Below are positions 15,844 through 24,967 of a stretch of DNA of 54,819 nt, in pieces. A model generated the notes under the pieces. The model was given only the letters and a program-made list of their open reading frames with translations, was not told the DNA's origin and ran no database searches. Origin of the DNA: Atopostipes sp043425375 (GTDB taxonomy: Bacteria; Bacillota; Bacilli; Lactobacillales; Carnobacteriaceae_A); NCBI GenBank assembly GCA_043425375.1, contig JBHWQC010000077.1, forward strand, positions 1 through 54,819, written 5' to 3'. Every line of letters starts with the position of its first letter. Positions within the stretch are counted from its first letter, which is position 1. The translations under genes were made by a program, and so were the position numbers.

Positions 15844-18051
15844 TTACTTTTCTAACGGTTCATAGGTAGGTGCCTGCTCATCCGTATTTTCAGATATCAT
15901 TTCTTCAGCTGCTGCTTCATCTATTGCTTGATTTTCAAGCAGCTCCGGGGCATTTGAACGATATAAATCAGCTGTCGACTGCCCACCTAGCTGATGCACT
16001 AAACTCGTTTCCGCTTCCGGATGATTTTTTAAATGCTTCATTTGATCCAGATACGTGTAGTCATTTGGCTCCCATCCTTGTAAAGAAACGGGCTGATAGA
16101 ACCGAAGAAGGTCCAAGTTCAATAAGCGATCCGAATTTGTTAAACGCTCACGCGCATAACTTGCTGTTTCATTGAGGACTTTTGTTTCTTCTTCCGATAA
16201 GGATACGGTCAGGTCTTCTCCCGTATTCGCGTCATAGATACTTGAACCGATGAAATGATGGGTTGGGGTAAGCACATTACCATTTCGCAGAGGAACTAGT
16301 TGGTCATTTTCTTCAGACAGCATGTCTTGTCCCATGAATAAATAATGATTCGTCTCTACGCCAAGTAAATGCAGTAAGGTCGGTAAAAAATCCACCTGAC
16401 CGCCATAAGTTTCTTTTATCTCTCCACCGGTAAACCCTGGAATATGAAACATTAAAGGCACCCGCTGCATTTGGGCGTTTTCAAAATCGCCCCAAGTTGT
16501 AGCGTCTTCGCCTAATAAAGGCGCTAAATGCGGGTTACGCATGTTGGATGTGCCAAAATGGTCGCCATACATAATCACTATTGAATTTTCGTATAAGCCT
16601 GATGCTTTTAGCCAGTCAAAAAATTCTTCGACCGCTTCGTCTGTATAGCGAACGGTTTGGAAATATTGATTGACCGTTTCATCTTCTGTGTTCGCTTTTG
16701 GAATACTGGCATTTTCTTCTTCCAGCGGGTACGGGAAGTGGTTGGTCAAGGTGAGAAATTTTGTGTAAAAAGGCTGCGGCAATTGTTCAATATATTTCAC
16801 CGAATCTTTAAAGAACAATTTGTCTTTCAAGCCGTAGTCAAGTACCCGATCCTCACTCATATCATAAAAATTGGCATCAAAGAAATAGTCATAGCCAAAA
16901 TTTTTATAGGTGTCATTTCTATTCCAAAAAGTCCCTGTATTTCCGTGGAAAGCGGCTGTAGTATACCCTTTTTCCTCCGATAAGATTTTAGGTGTGGCAT
17001 GAAACACATTATCCGAACCTAGCACTTGGAAAGCACTACCTTCAGGTAAGCCAAAGAGTGAATTCTCAGCCAAAACTTCCGCATCCGATGACTTTCCTTG
17101 TCCGGTTTGATGGAAAAAGTGGTTAAAGCTGAGGGTCGCATCATCATGGTAAATACTGTTTATAAAAGGCGTTACCACATGCTTCTCGCCAAATTCATCT
17201 TCCAATTCATAGTCAATGACAAATTGCTGGGTACTTTCTAAAACAAGGGTAAAAACATTTCGTCCTTCGGCAATTCCAAAATATTCAGCATGAGGCGCTG
17301 CATAATTTTCCTTTGCGAAATTGAAGACTTCCGTTAAATCCCCTTCATCTGCTTGCGCACGCACCCGATTGTTTTGCACGGTTTGCACGGTGTCATAGCC
17401 GGTAAAAAAGTTGACTCCCAAATACTTCACAATATAATTTCGATCAAAGGTACGAGTCAATAATTGCGGACGATCGGTTTCTGCTAGCATAAGGTTTCCA
17501 AAAAGAACAGCTATGCCGGCAATCGTTCCCGCAAATGCATAGCGTTTATAAAACGGTTTTTCTTTCCATTGTTTAGTTGTTGGTGTTTCCTCTTTTGTCA
17601 TTTTTCGAACCAGCCAAGCTAAACCGATAAAGTCTACCCAATAAAAGACATCCCAAATACGTAACGTCGCGAAGATTCCTTCGAGGACTCCCCCGCTAAT
17701 GATTGAGCTTTCGCCTCCTACATTCGACAGAATGGTAGAAAACGTTAAAAAGTCCGCGAATTCACGGTAATAGAGAATATTGCCATACAGCAATACACTC
17801 ATTAAGAAATAAATCATGAGTAACGATCGTGATGCTCGTTTATTGTCTTTAAAATACAATGAGAAAGATAAGAAAATCATACTAGTAGGAATAGGATTTA
17901 GCCATAAAATAGCGGTTTGGAAAATACCCTGTACGCCTAAAGAAAATTCTGCATAATAGGCGAGCATTGTTTTTGCCCAAAACAGTAAGACGGCAATGAG
18001 AAATACACCTATTCTTTGATTTTGTTGAAATAGTTTTTTAAATTTATTCAT
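15844..18051 (-). CDS. ltaS: Lipoteichoic acid synthase (sulfatase family)
   Basis: Polymerises glycerol phosphate from phosphatidylglycerol on the outer face of the membrane. Five membrane segments span about residues 13-195, followed by the extracellular sulfatase-fold domain. Metal and catalytic residues are visible: E272 in LVLESTQQF, T316 in FFHQTGQGKSSD (the nucleophile position), and YGDHFG with the Asp-His metal pair. At 735 residues it is longer than S. aureus LtaS because of an acidic C-terminal tail rich in Glu and Ala. AGGAGG precedes the ATG, and a promoter is visible at 18115-18143. It sits next to a two-component system with no terminator seen between them. Confidence 0.93.
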   Translation of the reverse strand: MNKFKKLFQQNQRIGVFLIAVLLFWAKTMLAYYAEFSLGVQGIFQTAILWLNPIPTSMIFLSFSLYFKDNKRASRSLLMIYFLMSVLLYGNILYYREFADFLTFSTILSNVGGESSIISGGVLEGIFATLRIWDVFYWVDFIGLAWLVRKMTKEETPTTKQWKEKPFYKRYAFAGTIAGIAVLFGNLMLAETDRPQLLTRTFDRNYIVKYLGVNFFTGYDTVQTVQNNRVRAQADEGDLTEVFNFAKENYAAPHAEYFGIAEGRNVFTLVLESTQQFVIDYELEDEFGEKHVVTPFINSIYHDDATLSFNHFFHQTGQGKSSDAEVLAENSLFGLPEGSAFQVLGSDNVFHATPKILSEEKGYTTAAFHGNTGTFWNRNDTYKNFGYDYFFDANFYDMSEDRVLDYGLKDKLFFKDSVKYIEQLPQPFYTKFLTLTNHFPYPLEEENASIPKANTEDETVNQYFQTVRYTDEAVEEFFDWLKASGLYENSIVIMYGDHFGTSNMRNPHLAPLLGEDATTWGDFENAQMQRVPLMFHIPGFTGGEIKETYGGQVDFLPTLLHLLGVETNHYLFMGQDMLSEENDQLVPLRNGNVLTPTHHFIGSSIYDANTGEDLTVSLSEEETKVLNETASYARERLTNSDRLLNLDLLRFYQPVSLQGWEPNDYTYLDQMKHLKNHPEAETSLVHQLGGQSTADLYRSNAPELLENQAIDEAAAEEMISENTDEQAPTYEPLEK

Positions 18052-18114
18052 TCAATTAAGCCTCCTGTAAGTAATGCTTGATCATCCGTGGTCAAGACTA
18101 CTTTGCCGAGACTT

Positions 18115-18143
18115 ATTTTACATTAAATAACCACTTTACACAA
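18115..18143 (-). promoter_or_regulatory. SigA-type promoter of ltaS
   Basis: The minus strand has TTGTGT (18138-18143), 17 bp, then TAAAAT (18115-18120). The start codon lies about 65 bp downstream. An 8-bp hairpin (CTTGATCA/TGGTCAAG, about 18087-18106) lies in the leader just before the ribosome site and lacks a T-tract. Confidence 0.6.
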
Positions 18144-18171
18144 TCTTTACTTGGCAAATACGTCTAAAGAC

Positions 18172-19611
18172 TTAGTCAACCGTCTCTTGATTGCTTTTTT
18201 GTTTTTGTTTCGGCAAGATGATGGTGAACGTACTGCCTTGACCTCGCTCACTTTCTACGCGAATGTCCCCATCATGGATTTCGACTAGCTGCTTGACAAT
18301 GGGCAAGCCTAAACCCGATTCACCATATTTTGTATTTTTTCGTGAAGGATCCGCTTTATAATAGCGATCCCAGATATCTTCCATTTCTGCTGCTGTCATA
18401 CCAGCGCCCGTATCAGACACTGAAATTTCCGTCACTTCTTTCGTCTGCTTGGCTGTGACTCGAATTTCGCCATCCTTTGTAAATTGCAGAGCATTTTTCA
18501 AAAGATTTACAATAATCTGTTTAAAGCGGTCGAAATCGGCATATACCTCAATTTCTGCCAACACTTCATCAATAATAATTTCATTGTTTGAATCTTTAGC
18601 CGTCGCCGCTAATTGTTCTTTAACTTCTTGCAAGGCTTCCAGTAAGGGAAAGTTGTTTTTCTTCAAAACGATGCGATTGGATTGAATATTTTCATAGTCT
18701 AAATTCTCATTCACCAAGCGGATAAGGCGAGTAGTTTCCTTTCGCATCAATTGAATACTGCGCAATTCTTGTTGTTCGTCAAACACACCATACTCCAAAC
18801 CTTCTAAAAGTCCGTTAATCGTTGTCAGGGGCGTGCGCATTTCATGGGCAGCATCTTGCATAAACACTTTACGACGTTCTTCTAAATGCAAGACTTCTCT
18901 GCGCCATTCCTTCAATGCCTTAATCATCGTATTGAAATCTGCCGACAGTCGGTCTATTTCATCACGATTGCTGTGCGAAATATACAGATCATAATCCCCC
19001 AAGGCCACTCTTTGGGCCGCTCGACTCAAACGATTGACTCGTTTAACAAAAAAATACGAAAAAATCATACTTAAAATCATGGCAGCAACCGTTGCAAACA
19101 GAAAGGCCCGAAACACATTCGACCGGATATGATCCATTTGCCCTTCGATATGACTGACCGGCCGTCCAATCCCTACAAAACCATTGTATGCGCCCCTTTC
19201 AGAAAATACCGGCACATACACCAAGGCCGTTTCTACTTGATTCCCTCTTAAATCTCTTCTTTGCATATGCAAAAGAAGATCTTCACCGCTTTTCAAAGCG
19301 GCTTGGTTTTCTTCACTGAGATTGATTTGAACGTTTGTTTCTTCAGGAAAAATCATTCGGCCCTCTTCATCAAAATATCCAAAATCAACTTGTTGGTAGG
19401 CAAGCAATTGCTGATAATTTTCGAGTGCTCCAGGATTATTACTGACTTTTTCGATAATTTCTGCATGACTGATTAAACTCTCTTCTGTCGTTCGCAGAAG
19501 TTGCTCTCTACCAAAATGTAAGATGGTAGCAAATGTAATCCCCATCAGCGTAAAAATGACAAGTAAAAAACCCACCATCAATTGAAAAAAATAGGGAAAT
19601 CTTAATTTCAT
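18172..19611 (-). CDS. Sensor histidine kinase of a two-component system
   Basis: Membrane segments at about residues 8-31 and 167-189 flank an extracellular sensor domain of about 135 residues. A HAMP domain (190-242) follows, then the HisKA box QDAAHEMRTPLTT with phosphoacceptor H256, and an HATPase domain with the N box (VNLLKNALQF), SDTGAGM and GLGLPIVKQLVE. The length of 479 is usual. The ATG overlaps the response regulator stop as ATGA, so the pair is translationally coupled. The signal is unknown. The position beside ltaS and an LTA-modifying envelope context suggest, but do not prove, an envelope-stress role. Confidence 0.92.
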   Translation of the reverse strand: MKLRFPYFFQLMVGFLLVIFTLMGITFATILHFGREQLLRTTEESLISHAEIIEKVSNNPGALENYQQLLAYQQVDFGYFDEEGRMIFPEETNVQINLSEENQAALKSGEDLLLHMQRRDLRGNQVETALVYVPVFSERGAYNGFVGIGRPVSHIEGQMDHIRSNVFRAFLFATVAAMILSMIFSYFFVKRVNRLSRAAQRVALGDYDLYISHSNRDEIDRLSADFNTMIKALKEWRREVLHLEERRKVFMQDAAHEMRTPLTTINGLLEGLEYGVFDEQQELRSIQLMRKETTRLIRLVNENLDYENIQSNRIVLKKNNFPLLEALQEVKEQLAATAKDSNNEIIIDEVLAEIEVYADFDRFKQIIVNLLKNALQFTKDGEIRVTAKQTKEVTEISVSDTGAGMTAAEMEDIWDRYYKADPSRKNTKYGESGLGLPIVKQLVEIHDGDIRVESERGQGSTFTIILPKQKQKSNQETVD

Positions 19612-20321
19612 TCAAAGTCACCGGTATCATCAAACTTATACCCCACACCCCATACTGTCTGGATGACTTGTGGTCCATTTTTTAACAATTTTTGGCGGAG
19701 CTTTTTAATGTGGGCATCCACTGTCCGCTCGTCTCCAAAATATTCATATTCCCACACCTGCTCTAGCAATTGTTCTCTTGAAAAGACACGTCTGGGACTG
19801 CTAGCTAAGGTGTACAATAAATCAAATTCTTTTGGCGTTAAATCTTCAAGCGGCTCATCATATAAGATAATTTCACGTGTGTCTTGGTTTATTTTTAAAT
19901 GTTCCGTTTCAATATCGTAAGCCGAATCCATCGTCTCAACAGCTTGCCCGGAATAATTCACGCGTCGAGCCGTTGATTTAATACGGGCAACTAAAGTTAA
20001 AGGGCTAAATGGCTTGGTGACATAATCATCCGCCCCAATTTCCAAACCAATCACTTCATCGCTTTCCGAATCTTTTGCCGTCAGCATAATGACCGGTACT
20101 TCTTTGTCTTCTTTGCGTATTTCCCGGCAAATTTGAATCCCGTCCATGGATGGCAGCATAATATCTAAGATGATGAGATCATAGGTCTCAGGAGCTTTTA
20201 GATACGTCTCTAAACCTTCTTGACCGTCGTGGATAAAGGTGACTTGCCAATTTTCTTTTTCAAAAAACATTTCCATCATTTCACAAACCGATTCATTGTC
20301 TTCAATCATTAATATATGCAT
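19608..20321 (-). CDS. OmpR-family response regulator
   Basis: A receiver domain occupies residues 1-118, with the acidic pocket in MIEDN, phosphoacceptor D53 (LIILDIMLPSMDG) and the lysine in YVTKPFSP. A winged-helix DNA-binding domain is at the C terminus (LTPKEFDLLYTLASSPRRVFSREQLLEQVW to VWGVGYKF). It partners with the kinase encoded directly downstream. A TATAAT at 20369-20374 on the minus strand is a likely -10 but has no good -35. Which orthologue group it belongs to was not determined. Confidence 0.92.
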   Translation of the reverse strand: MHILMIEDNESVCEMMEMFFEKENWQVTFIHDGQEGLETYLKAPETYDLIILDIMLPSMDGIQICREIRKEDKEVPVIMLTAKDSESDEVIGLEIGADDYVTKPFSPLTLVARIKSTARRVNYSGQAVETMDSAYDIETEHLKINQDTREIILYDEPLEDLTPKEFDLLYTLASSPRRVFSREQLLEQVWEYEYFGDERTVDAHIKKLRQKLLKNGPQVIQTVWGVGYKFDDTGDFE

Positions 20322-20408
20322 AATGCACCTCTCACATTCTCGTATTCCTTCAAGCAGCTACTCTGTTCATTATACCGTGAATCTATGAATAATCTATTAA
20401 TTTCATGG

Positions 20409-20453
20409 GAGGAAAAAGGCAAAACGACTAGGCCAAAAGGCAGCTAGTCGTTT
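20409..20453 (-). terminator. Terminator downstream of ssb
   Basis: AAACGACTAG (20422-20431) and CTAGTCGTTT (20444-20453) make a perfect 10-bp stem. On the minus strand it is followed by TGCCTTTTTCC. Confidence 0.65.
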
Positions 20454-20490
20454 AAGCGGTGTTAATTTTTGACGGTGACGATTGTATTCG

Positions 20491-20895
20491 TTATTCGTTG
20501 CCAGCACTTTGGAGAGTTTGCTCTCCATTAGCTGTTTGAATCGTATGTGGTTTTTGGGCAGAAGGGTTTTGATTGTTCGAACGTTTCGTCTGCAAAAAGT
20601 GCACACTCTCCACAAGCAATTCCACGACAAAAACGGTTTCTTGTTTGTCATTGATGTAACGACGAGATTGCACACGCCCATCCAGTCCGATTAAATCTCC
20701 TTTCTGGCAATATTCTTCAAGCAATTCCGCTCGTTTTCCCCAAGCCACAAAGTTCATAAAGTCGGCATCGGGGCCCCCTTCTTTTTTGAACGTTTTGGGG
20801 ATGGCAATCGTATTGTTCAATACCATACGCCCATCGCCCACTTCTCTCAACGTTATTTCTCGAACAATTCTTCCAATGACATTAATCCGATTCAT
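20491..20895 (-). CDS. ssb: Single-stranded DNA-binding protein, short SsbB-like
   Basis: The OB fold covers residues 1-105 (MNRINVIGRIVREITLREV, MNFVAWGKRAELL, GLDGRVQSRRY). The tail is short and polar, and ends in AGNE instead of the acidic DDDLPF-type tip through which the main SSB recruits repair proteins. At 134 residues it resembles the second, competence-linked SsbB of Firmicutes more than SsbA. It has its own terminator and an AGGAGAG ribosome site. A role in DNA uptake is inferred from the family. Confidence 0.88.
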   Translation of the reverse strand: MNRINVIGRIVREITLREVGDGRMVLNNTIAIPKTFKKEGGPDADFMNFVAWGKRAELLEEYCQKGDLIGLDGRVQSRRYINDKQETVFVVELLVESVHFLQTKRSNNQNPSAQKPHTIQTANGEQTLQSAGNE

Positions 20896-21029
20896 TCTAC
20901 TTCACTCTCCTATATATTTTTGGAGATTATCGATATGAAATGTGAGTGAGCAAGATTCATATAAATAACCCCCTATATATATAATTACCTTTTTTTCTCG
21001 ATTTTCGTTAAATTATTTTTATTTTTTGA

Positions 21030-21067
21030 AAAAAATAAAAAGCGACCAGACATTTACATCTGGCCGC
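21030..21067 (-). terminator. Rho-independent terminator of the mbl-epuA unit
   Basis: GCGACCAGA (21042-21050) pairs with TCTGGCCGC (21059-21067) apart from one mismatch, around an 8-nt loop. On the minus strand TTTTTATTTTTT follows. Confidence 0.8.
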
Positions 21068-21076
21068 CTCTATTTT

Positions 21077-21268
21077 TTAATTAAAGACAAAATTTAAAAT
21101 ATGCTCCCATAGTTCTGGATTAAACACTTCTAGCGGGTTCGATCCATCGCCTAAAATACTATAGCCTAACATCGCCCCAACCGCAAAGGCTATTACAATT
21201 AAGAGAACCACCAAAATAGAGCACAACAGGAAAAAGAGGGTGTTTTTTAAAACACTGGTTCTTTCCAT
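21077..21268 (-). CDS. epuA: EpuA-type small membrane protein (annotated as RNA polymerase beta-associated)
   Basis: A 63-residue protein with one membrane helix (about 8-33) and a conserved-looking C-terminal motif IGYSILGDGSNPLEVFNPELW (first letters GYSILGDG then VFNPELW). This pattern fits the EpuA family (PF11772), which databases label DNA-directed RNA polymerase subunit beta without firm proof of function. It begins 26 bp after mbl with an AAGAAGGG ribosome site and ends at a strong terminator, so it is cotranscribed with mbl. Confidence 0.7.
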   Translation of the reverse strand: MERTSVLKNTLFFLLCSILVVLLIVIAFAVGAMLGYSILGDGSNPLEVFNPELWEHILNFVFN

Positions 21269-21294
21269 TTCTCAACCCTTCTTTCTTTTTAATT

Positions 21295-22281
21295 TTAACG
21301 TTTCAAGTGGTGAATATTTTCCAGCAATATACCTGTTCCAAGCGCAACGGAGTCTAAGGGATTTTCTGCCTTAAAGACTGGAACGTTCAATTCTTCCACA
21401 AGCAGTTGATCTACCCCGCGTAACAAGGCGCCGCCGCCTGTGAGAATCACTCCACGGTCGATAATATCGGCCGACAGTTCCGGCGGTGTTTGTTCTAACA
21501 CCGCTTTAGCAGCAGCCACAATTTCTTTCATGGATTCTTTGGTTGCAGTAAAGACATCGTTTGAATGAATAGTAACGGTTTTCGGTAAACCGCTGACCAT
21601 ATCGCGTCCGCGTATAGCGAATTCTTCTTTTCGTGTTTCATCAAACACTTCGCCAATTTGACGTTTCACCTCTTCAGCTGTTCGCTCCCCAATCAGCAGC
21701 CCATGTGTTTGCTTCATATATTCTTTAATATCCCTATCTAAGGTATCACCAGCTACTTTTATTGATTTACTTGTCACAATCCCGCCCATTGATAACACGG
21801 CTACATCGGTCGTCCCGCCTCCGATATCAATGACCATATTGCCACTGGGTTGGTAGATATCCATCCCGGCGCCGATCGCGGCAACTTTTGGTTCTTCTTC
21901 TAAAAAGACATGTTTACCCCCCGCTTTTTCAGCGACTTCAATAATGGCTTTTTGTTCGATTCCCGTTACATTGGTTGGTGTACAAATAATGATGTTTGGT
22001 TTAGACAAGAACCCTTTCACATTTATTTTATCGATAAAGTATGAAAGCATCAATTCTGTGATGTCAAAATCAGCGATGACTCCGCCTTTTAGTGGGCGGA
22101 TAGCTGTAATATGTTTTGGTGTACGTCCGTCCATTAAGTAAGCTTCTTCACCTACAGCCAAAACTTCATTTGTCTTTGTATTTATTGCGACCACGGCTGG
22201 TTCATTCACGACAATACCTCTGCCTTTAATGTGCACTAAAACGTTCGTAGTCCCCAAATCAATTCCAATATCTTTTGCCAT
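21295..22281 (-). CDS. mbl: MreB-family actin-like cell-shape protein Mbl
   Basis: Forms membrane-bound filaments that guide lateral wall synthesis. The actin-fold signatures are present: phosphate 1 DIGIDLGTTNVLVHIKG, connect and phosphate 2 MVIDIGGGTTDVAVLSMGG, and adenosine motif GVILTGGGALLRGVD. The placement next to murA and the N terminus MAKDIGIDLGTTNVL favour Mbl over MreB. Its 328 residues are typical. AGGAGG precedes the ATG. Confidence 0.9.
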   Translation of the reverse strand: MAKDIGIDLGTTNVLVHIKGRGIVVNEPAVVAINTKTNEVLAVGEEAYLMDGRTPKHITAIRPLKGGVIADFDITELMLSYFIDKINVKGFLSKPNIIICTPTNVTGIEQKAIIEVAEKAGGKHVFLEEEPKVAAIGAGMDIYQPSGNMVIDIGGGTTDVAVLSMGGIVTSKSIKVAGDTLDRDIKEYMKQTHGLLIGERTAEEVKRQIGEVFDETRKEEFAIRGRDMVSGLPKTVTIHSNDVFTATKESMKEIVAAAKAVLEQTPPELSADIIDRGVILTGGGALLRGVDQLLVEELNVPVFKAENPLDSVALGTGILLENIHHLKR

Positions 22282-22423
22282 GAAACGTTTCCTCCTGCAT
22301 TCTCGTCCAAGCGTTCGATTCGATCAAGCATTCAATAGGATTAATTTTCTTCATCTTCCTATTTTACTTCATTGGCCTTGAAAACACAATCTATCAAGCG
22401 GGTTAATTTCAAGGTACGAATAA

Positions 22424-22464
22424 ACAAAAAAGACCTTCCATTTCATAAAGGAACAGAAGATCTT
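22424..22464 (-). terminator. Terminator downstream of murA
   Basis: AAGACCTTCC (22430-22439) pairs with the GAAGATCTT side (22456-22464) through 9 bp including a wobble, with a small asymmetric bulge. The minus strand continues as TTTTTTGTTT. Confidence 0.6.
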
Positions 22465-22485
22465 CAGTGACTGCTTCGTTATTTT

Positions 22486-23784
22486 TTATACCGTTTGGGC
22501 TTTGGCTATCTTTTCTTTGTTGGGACGGATGCGTTCAATGTCAGCGCCTAAAGCAGCTAATTTTTCATGAAATTTATAATACCCGCGATCTAAATGCTGC
22601 AATTCCGTCACTTTCGTGTGGCCATTTGCAATCAGTCCAGCTAAAATCAAAGCGGCTGAAGCTCGTAAGTCACTCGAAGCAACTTCTGCGCCCTCTAATG
22701 AGGTTCCGCCTTTAATGATGGCTTGACGCCCATCGACTTGAAAATTGGCATCCATTTTACGCATTTCTTCCAAATGCATATAGCGGTTCTCAAAGACGTT
22801 TTCTTGCACGATACTTGTCCCTTCCGCTTTAATTTGGGCAATGGTTAACTGCGCTTGCATGTCGGTTGGAAAACCAGGGTAAGGCTGTGTTTTAAAATCA
22901 GTGGCAAAGAGTTTTTTTGGACCGACGACTCGAATGCCTGCCTCTTCTTCTGTCACAACGGCACCCATTTCACGTAATTTTGAAATAAGGGGGCGATTAT
23001 GTTGGCTGACACCCTCTTGAATCAGGACGTCTCCTCCCGTAATGGCTGCTGCTACCATGAAAGTACCCGATTCGATTCGATCCGGAATAATGGTGTGGCT
23101 GGTTCCAGTCAGCTTTTCTACGCCCTCTATCCGGATGGTGTCTGTACCTGCTCCGATGACGTGAGCACCCATACGGTTTAAGTAATTGGCTAAATCTACG
23201 ATTTCCGGTTCACGTGCGGCGTTCTCAAGCACGGTTGTTCCCTTGGCTAATGAAGCAGCCATCAGAATGTTTTGAGTCGCTCCCACACTTGGGAAATCTA
23301 AATAAATGTCTGCCCCTTTTAATTGATCCACTTTCGCATCTAAGTAGCCATTTCTTTGCTGGATCTCAACCCCCATGGCTTCAAAGCCTTTTAAATGTAA
23401 ATCAATAGGCCGGGTACCGATTGAGCATCCACCCGGCATAGCAACCCGAGCGTATCCATTCCGCGCTAACAGCGGACCCATCACTAAAATAGATGCACGC
23501 ATTTTATTCATAAATTCAAAAGGCGTGTCACTATTGAGCGGCATCGTTGCATCCACTTCCATCGTTTGTTTTTCTTCGTCAAAGTCGATGTGTATGTTTA
23601 AATGCCTTAATACTTGTTGCATGGTATAAATATCTGACAGTAACGGGACGTTATCAAATGTGCTTGGTGCAGTTTGTCCAAGCAGACTCGCCGCTAAAAT
23701 CGGCAAAGCCGCATTTTTTGCCCCTTCTATTTTCACTGTCCCTGAAAGACGTTTACCGCCTTTCACAATAATTGTATCCTCCAT
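22486..23784 (-). CDS. murA: UDP-N-acetylglucosamine 1-carboxyvinyltransferase
   Basis: Catalyses the first committed step of peptidoglycan synthesis, adding enolpyruvyl from PEP to UDP-GlcNAc. The N terminus EDTIIVKGGKRLSGTVKIEG with the substrate-binding K-N pair (GAKNAALPIL) and the loop cysteine in RVAMPGGCSIGTRPIDLHL (target of fosfomycin) are intact, so the enzyme should be active and fosfomycin-sensitive in principle. Firmicutes often carry two copies; this one is in the conserved ywzB-murA-mbl setting. AGGAGG precedes the start. Confidence 0.96.
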   Translation of the reverse strand: MEDTIIVKGGKRLSGTVKIEGAKNAALPILAASLLGQTAPSTFDNVPLLSDIYTMQQVLRHLNIHIDFDEEKQTMEVDATMPLNSDTPFEFMNKMRASILVMGPLLARNGYARVAMPGGCSIGTRPIDLHLKGFEAMGVEIQQRNGYLDAKVDQLKGADIYLDFPSVGATQNILMAASLAKGTTVLENAAREPEIVDLANYLNRMGAHVIGAGTDTIRIEGVEKLTGTSHTIIPDRIESGTFMVAAAITGGDVLIQEGVSQHNRPLISKLREMGAVVTEEEAGIRVVGPKKLFATDFKTQPYPGFPTDMQAQLTIAQIKAEGTSIVQENVFENRYMHLEEMRKMDANFQVDGRQAIIKGGTSLEGAEVASSDLRASAALILAGLIANGHTKVTELQHLDRGYYKFHEKLAALGADIERIRPNKEKIAKAQTV

Positions 23785-23967
23785 TTTGCTCCTCCTACTA
23801 CCTCTCCCAAATTCCTCTGCTGTCTGTCTTTTATTTTATACGAATATAAATCTTGTCGCGATACATACGCCTTATCGATTTTTCACTTATACGATAGCAT
23901 ACGTCCAAAGGAAAAAATTATCGGGGTCCCTGCATATATTTTAATGTTTCTTCTTCACTGGTGTTGC

Positions 23968-24201
23968 TTATTGGAAGAAATAAATAAGATTTTGAGAATG
24001 AGTCAAAAAGTCCATAAAAAATTCGCTCAAATTGTAGCCGATGACAATCGATAAAATAAGATATAAGGCTCGAATTTGCTGTACTTTGTATTTTTTGAAC
24101 AGATGATCCAATCTCAAACTCTGCAGGCTCCAAAAACTGACGCCTACAAAAAATGTTAGTGAAATTAAAGTAATCACTGATTGCATACGAATAAATTCCA
24201 T
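23968..24201 (-). CDS. ywzB: YwzB-like DUF1146 small membrane protein
   Basis: A 77-residue protein with two hydrophobic segments (about 8-25 and 45-65) joined by the basic LDHLFKKYKVQQIRALY. This is the DUF1146 pattern of B. subtilis YwzB, whose gene also lies just upstream of murA. AGAAGGG is 7 nt before the ATG. A slightly longer open frame overlaps it in another register (23918-24208) but lacks this match. Function unknown; conserved linkage to murA suggests an envelope role. Confidence 0.75.
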   Translation of the reverse strand: MEFIRMQSVITLISLTFFVGVSFWSLQSLRLDHLFKKYKVQQIRALYLILSIVIGYNLSEFFMDFLTHSQNLIYFFQ

Positions 24202-24242
24202 GATGCATCCCTTCTAAAAATCACGAATGAATATTATTCACT

Positions 24243-24878
24243 CTAAAGCGTACCAAATAAGCGGTCTCCAGCGTCTCCCAGACCTGGAACAATATACGCG
24301 TTCTCATCTAATTTTTCATCTAAGCCTGCGGTGAAGATTTCAACATCCGGATGCGCTTCATGTAAAGCTTTTACGCCTTCGGGAGCGGCAACAAGACAAA
24401 TAAATTTAATATTTTCAGGTTTTGCGCCTCGCTCAATGACAGAATCGATGGCTGCAATGGCCGAGCCCCCCGTCGCTAACATAGGGTCGACTAAGTACAT
24501 ATGTCGATCTTCTAAATTATTTGGCATTTTCACAAAGTATTCAACCGGCTGCATGGTTTCTTCATCCCGGTAAAGGCCCACATGACCGACACGAGCTGCA
24601 GGGATCAAATCTAATATACCATCAACCATACCTAAACCGGCACGTAAAATGGGTGCAATAACCACTTTTTTACCGGCAATCGCTTTTTGAGTTGATTTTA
24701 CAAGGGGGGTTTCAATTTCAATGTCTTCTAAGGGTAAGTCTCGGGAAACTTCATAAGCAAGTAAACGAGCAATTTCGTTAACCAAGTCTCTAAAATCTTT
24801 TGTCCCTGTATTTTTATCTCTGAGTATCGTCAACTTATGCTCAATTAAAGGGTGTTCAATCACATGAAACTTTTCCAT
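24243..24878 (-). CDS. upp: Uracil phosphoribosyltransferase
   Basis: Salvages uracil to UMP with PRPP. The whole 211-residue protein is typical: IEHKLTILRDKNTGTKDFR at the N terminus, APILRAGLGMVDG, the PRPP loop YLVDPMLATGGSA and the C-terminal VPGLGDAGDRLFGT. It is preceded by 89 bp of AT-rich DNA after the tsaC gene with no clear terminator. No PyrR-type leader was recognised. Confidence 0.97.
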   Translation of the reverse strand: MEKFHVIEHPLIEHKLTILRDKNTGTKDFRDLVNEIARLLAYEVSRDLPLEDIEIETPLVKSTQKAIAGKKVVIAPILRAGLGMVDGILDLIPAARVGHVGLYRDEETMQPVEYFVKMPNNLEDRHMYLVDPMLATGGSAIAAIDSVIERGAKPENIKFICLVAAPEGVKALHEAHPDVEIFTAGLDEKLDENAYIVPGLGDAGDRLFGTL

Positions 24879-24967
24879 TTTCTTTCGCTCCTTTTATTTA
24901 TACTGCTTTTTTTCCATCTTTACAACATTACACAATTTCAACCAATAAATCTACCTATATCCACTTT

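Noticed and set aside
15870..16983. Plus-strand frames opposite ltaS
   Set aside because: They are antisense shadows of ltaS without ribosome sites or family features.
20403..20681. 92-aa minus-strand frame
   Set aside because: It lies over ssb and its terminator in another frame; ssb is unambiguous.
23918..24208. 96-aa minus-strand frame overlapping the DUF1146 gene
   Set aside because: Composition is not protein-like and it has no ribosome site; the 77-aa frame matches DUF1146.
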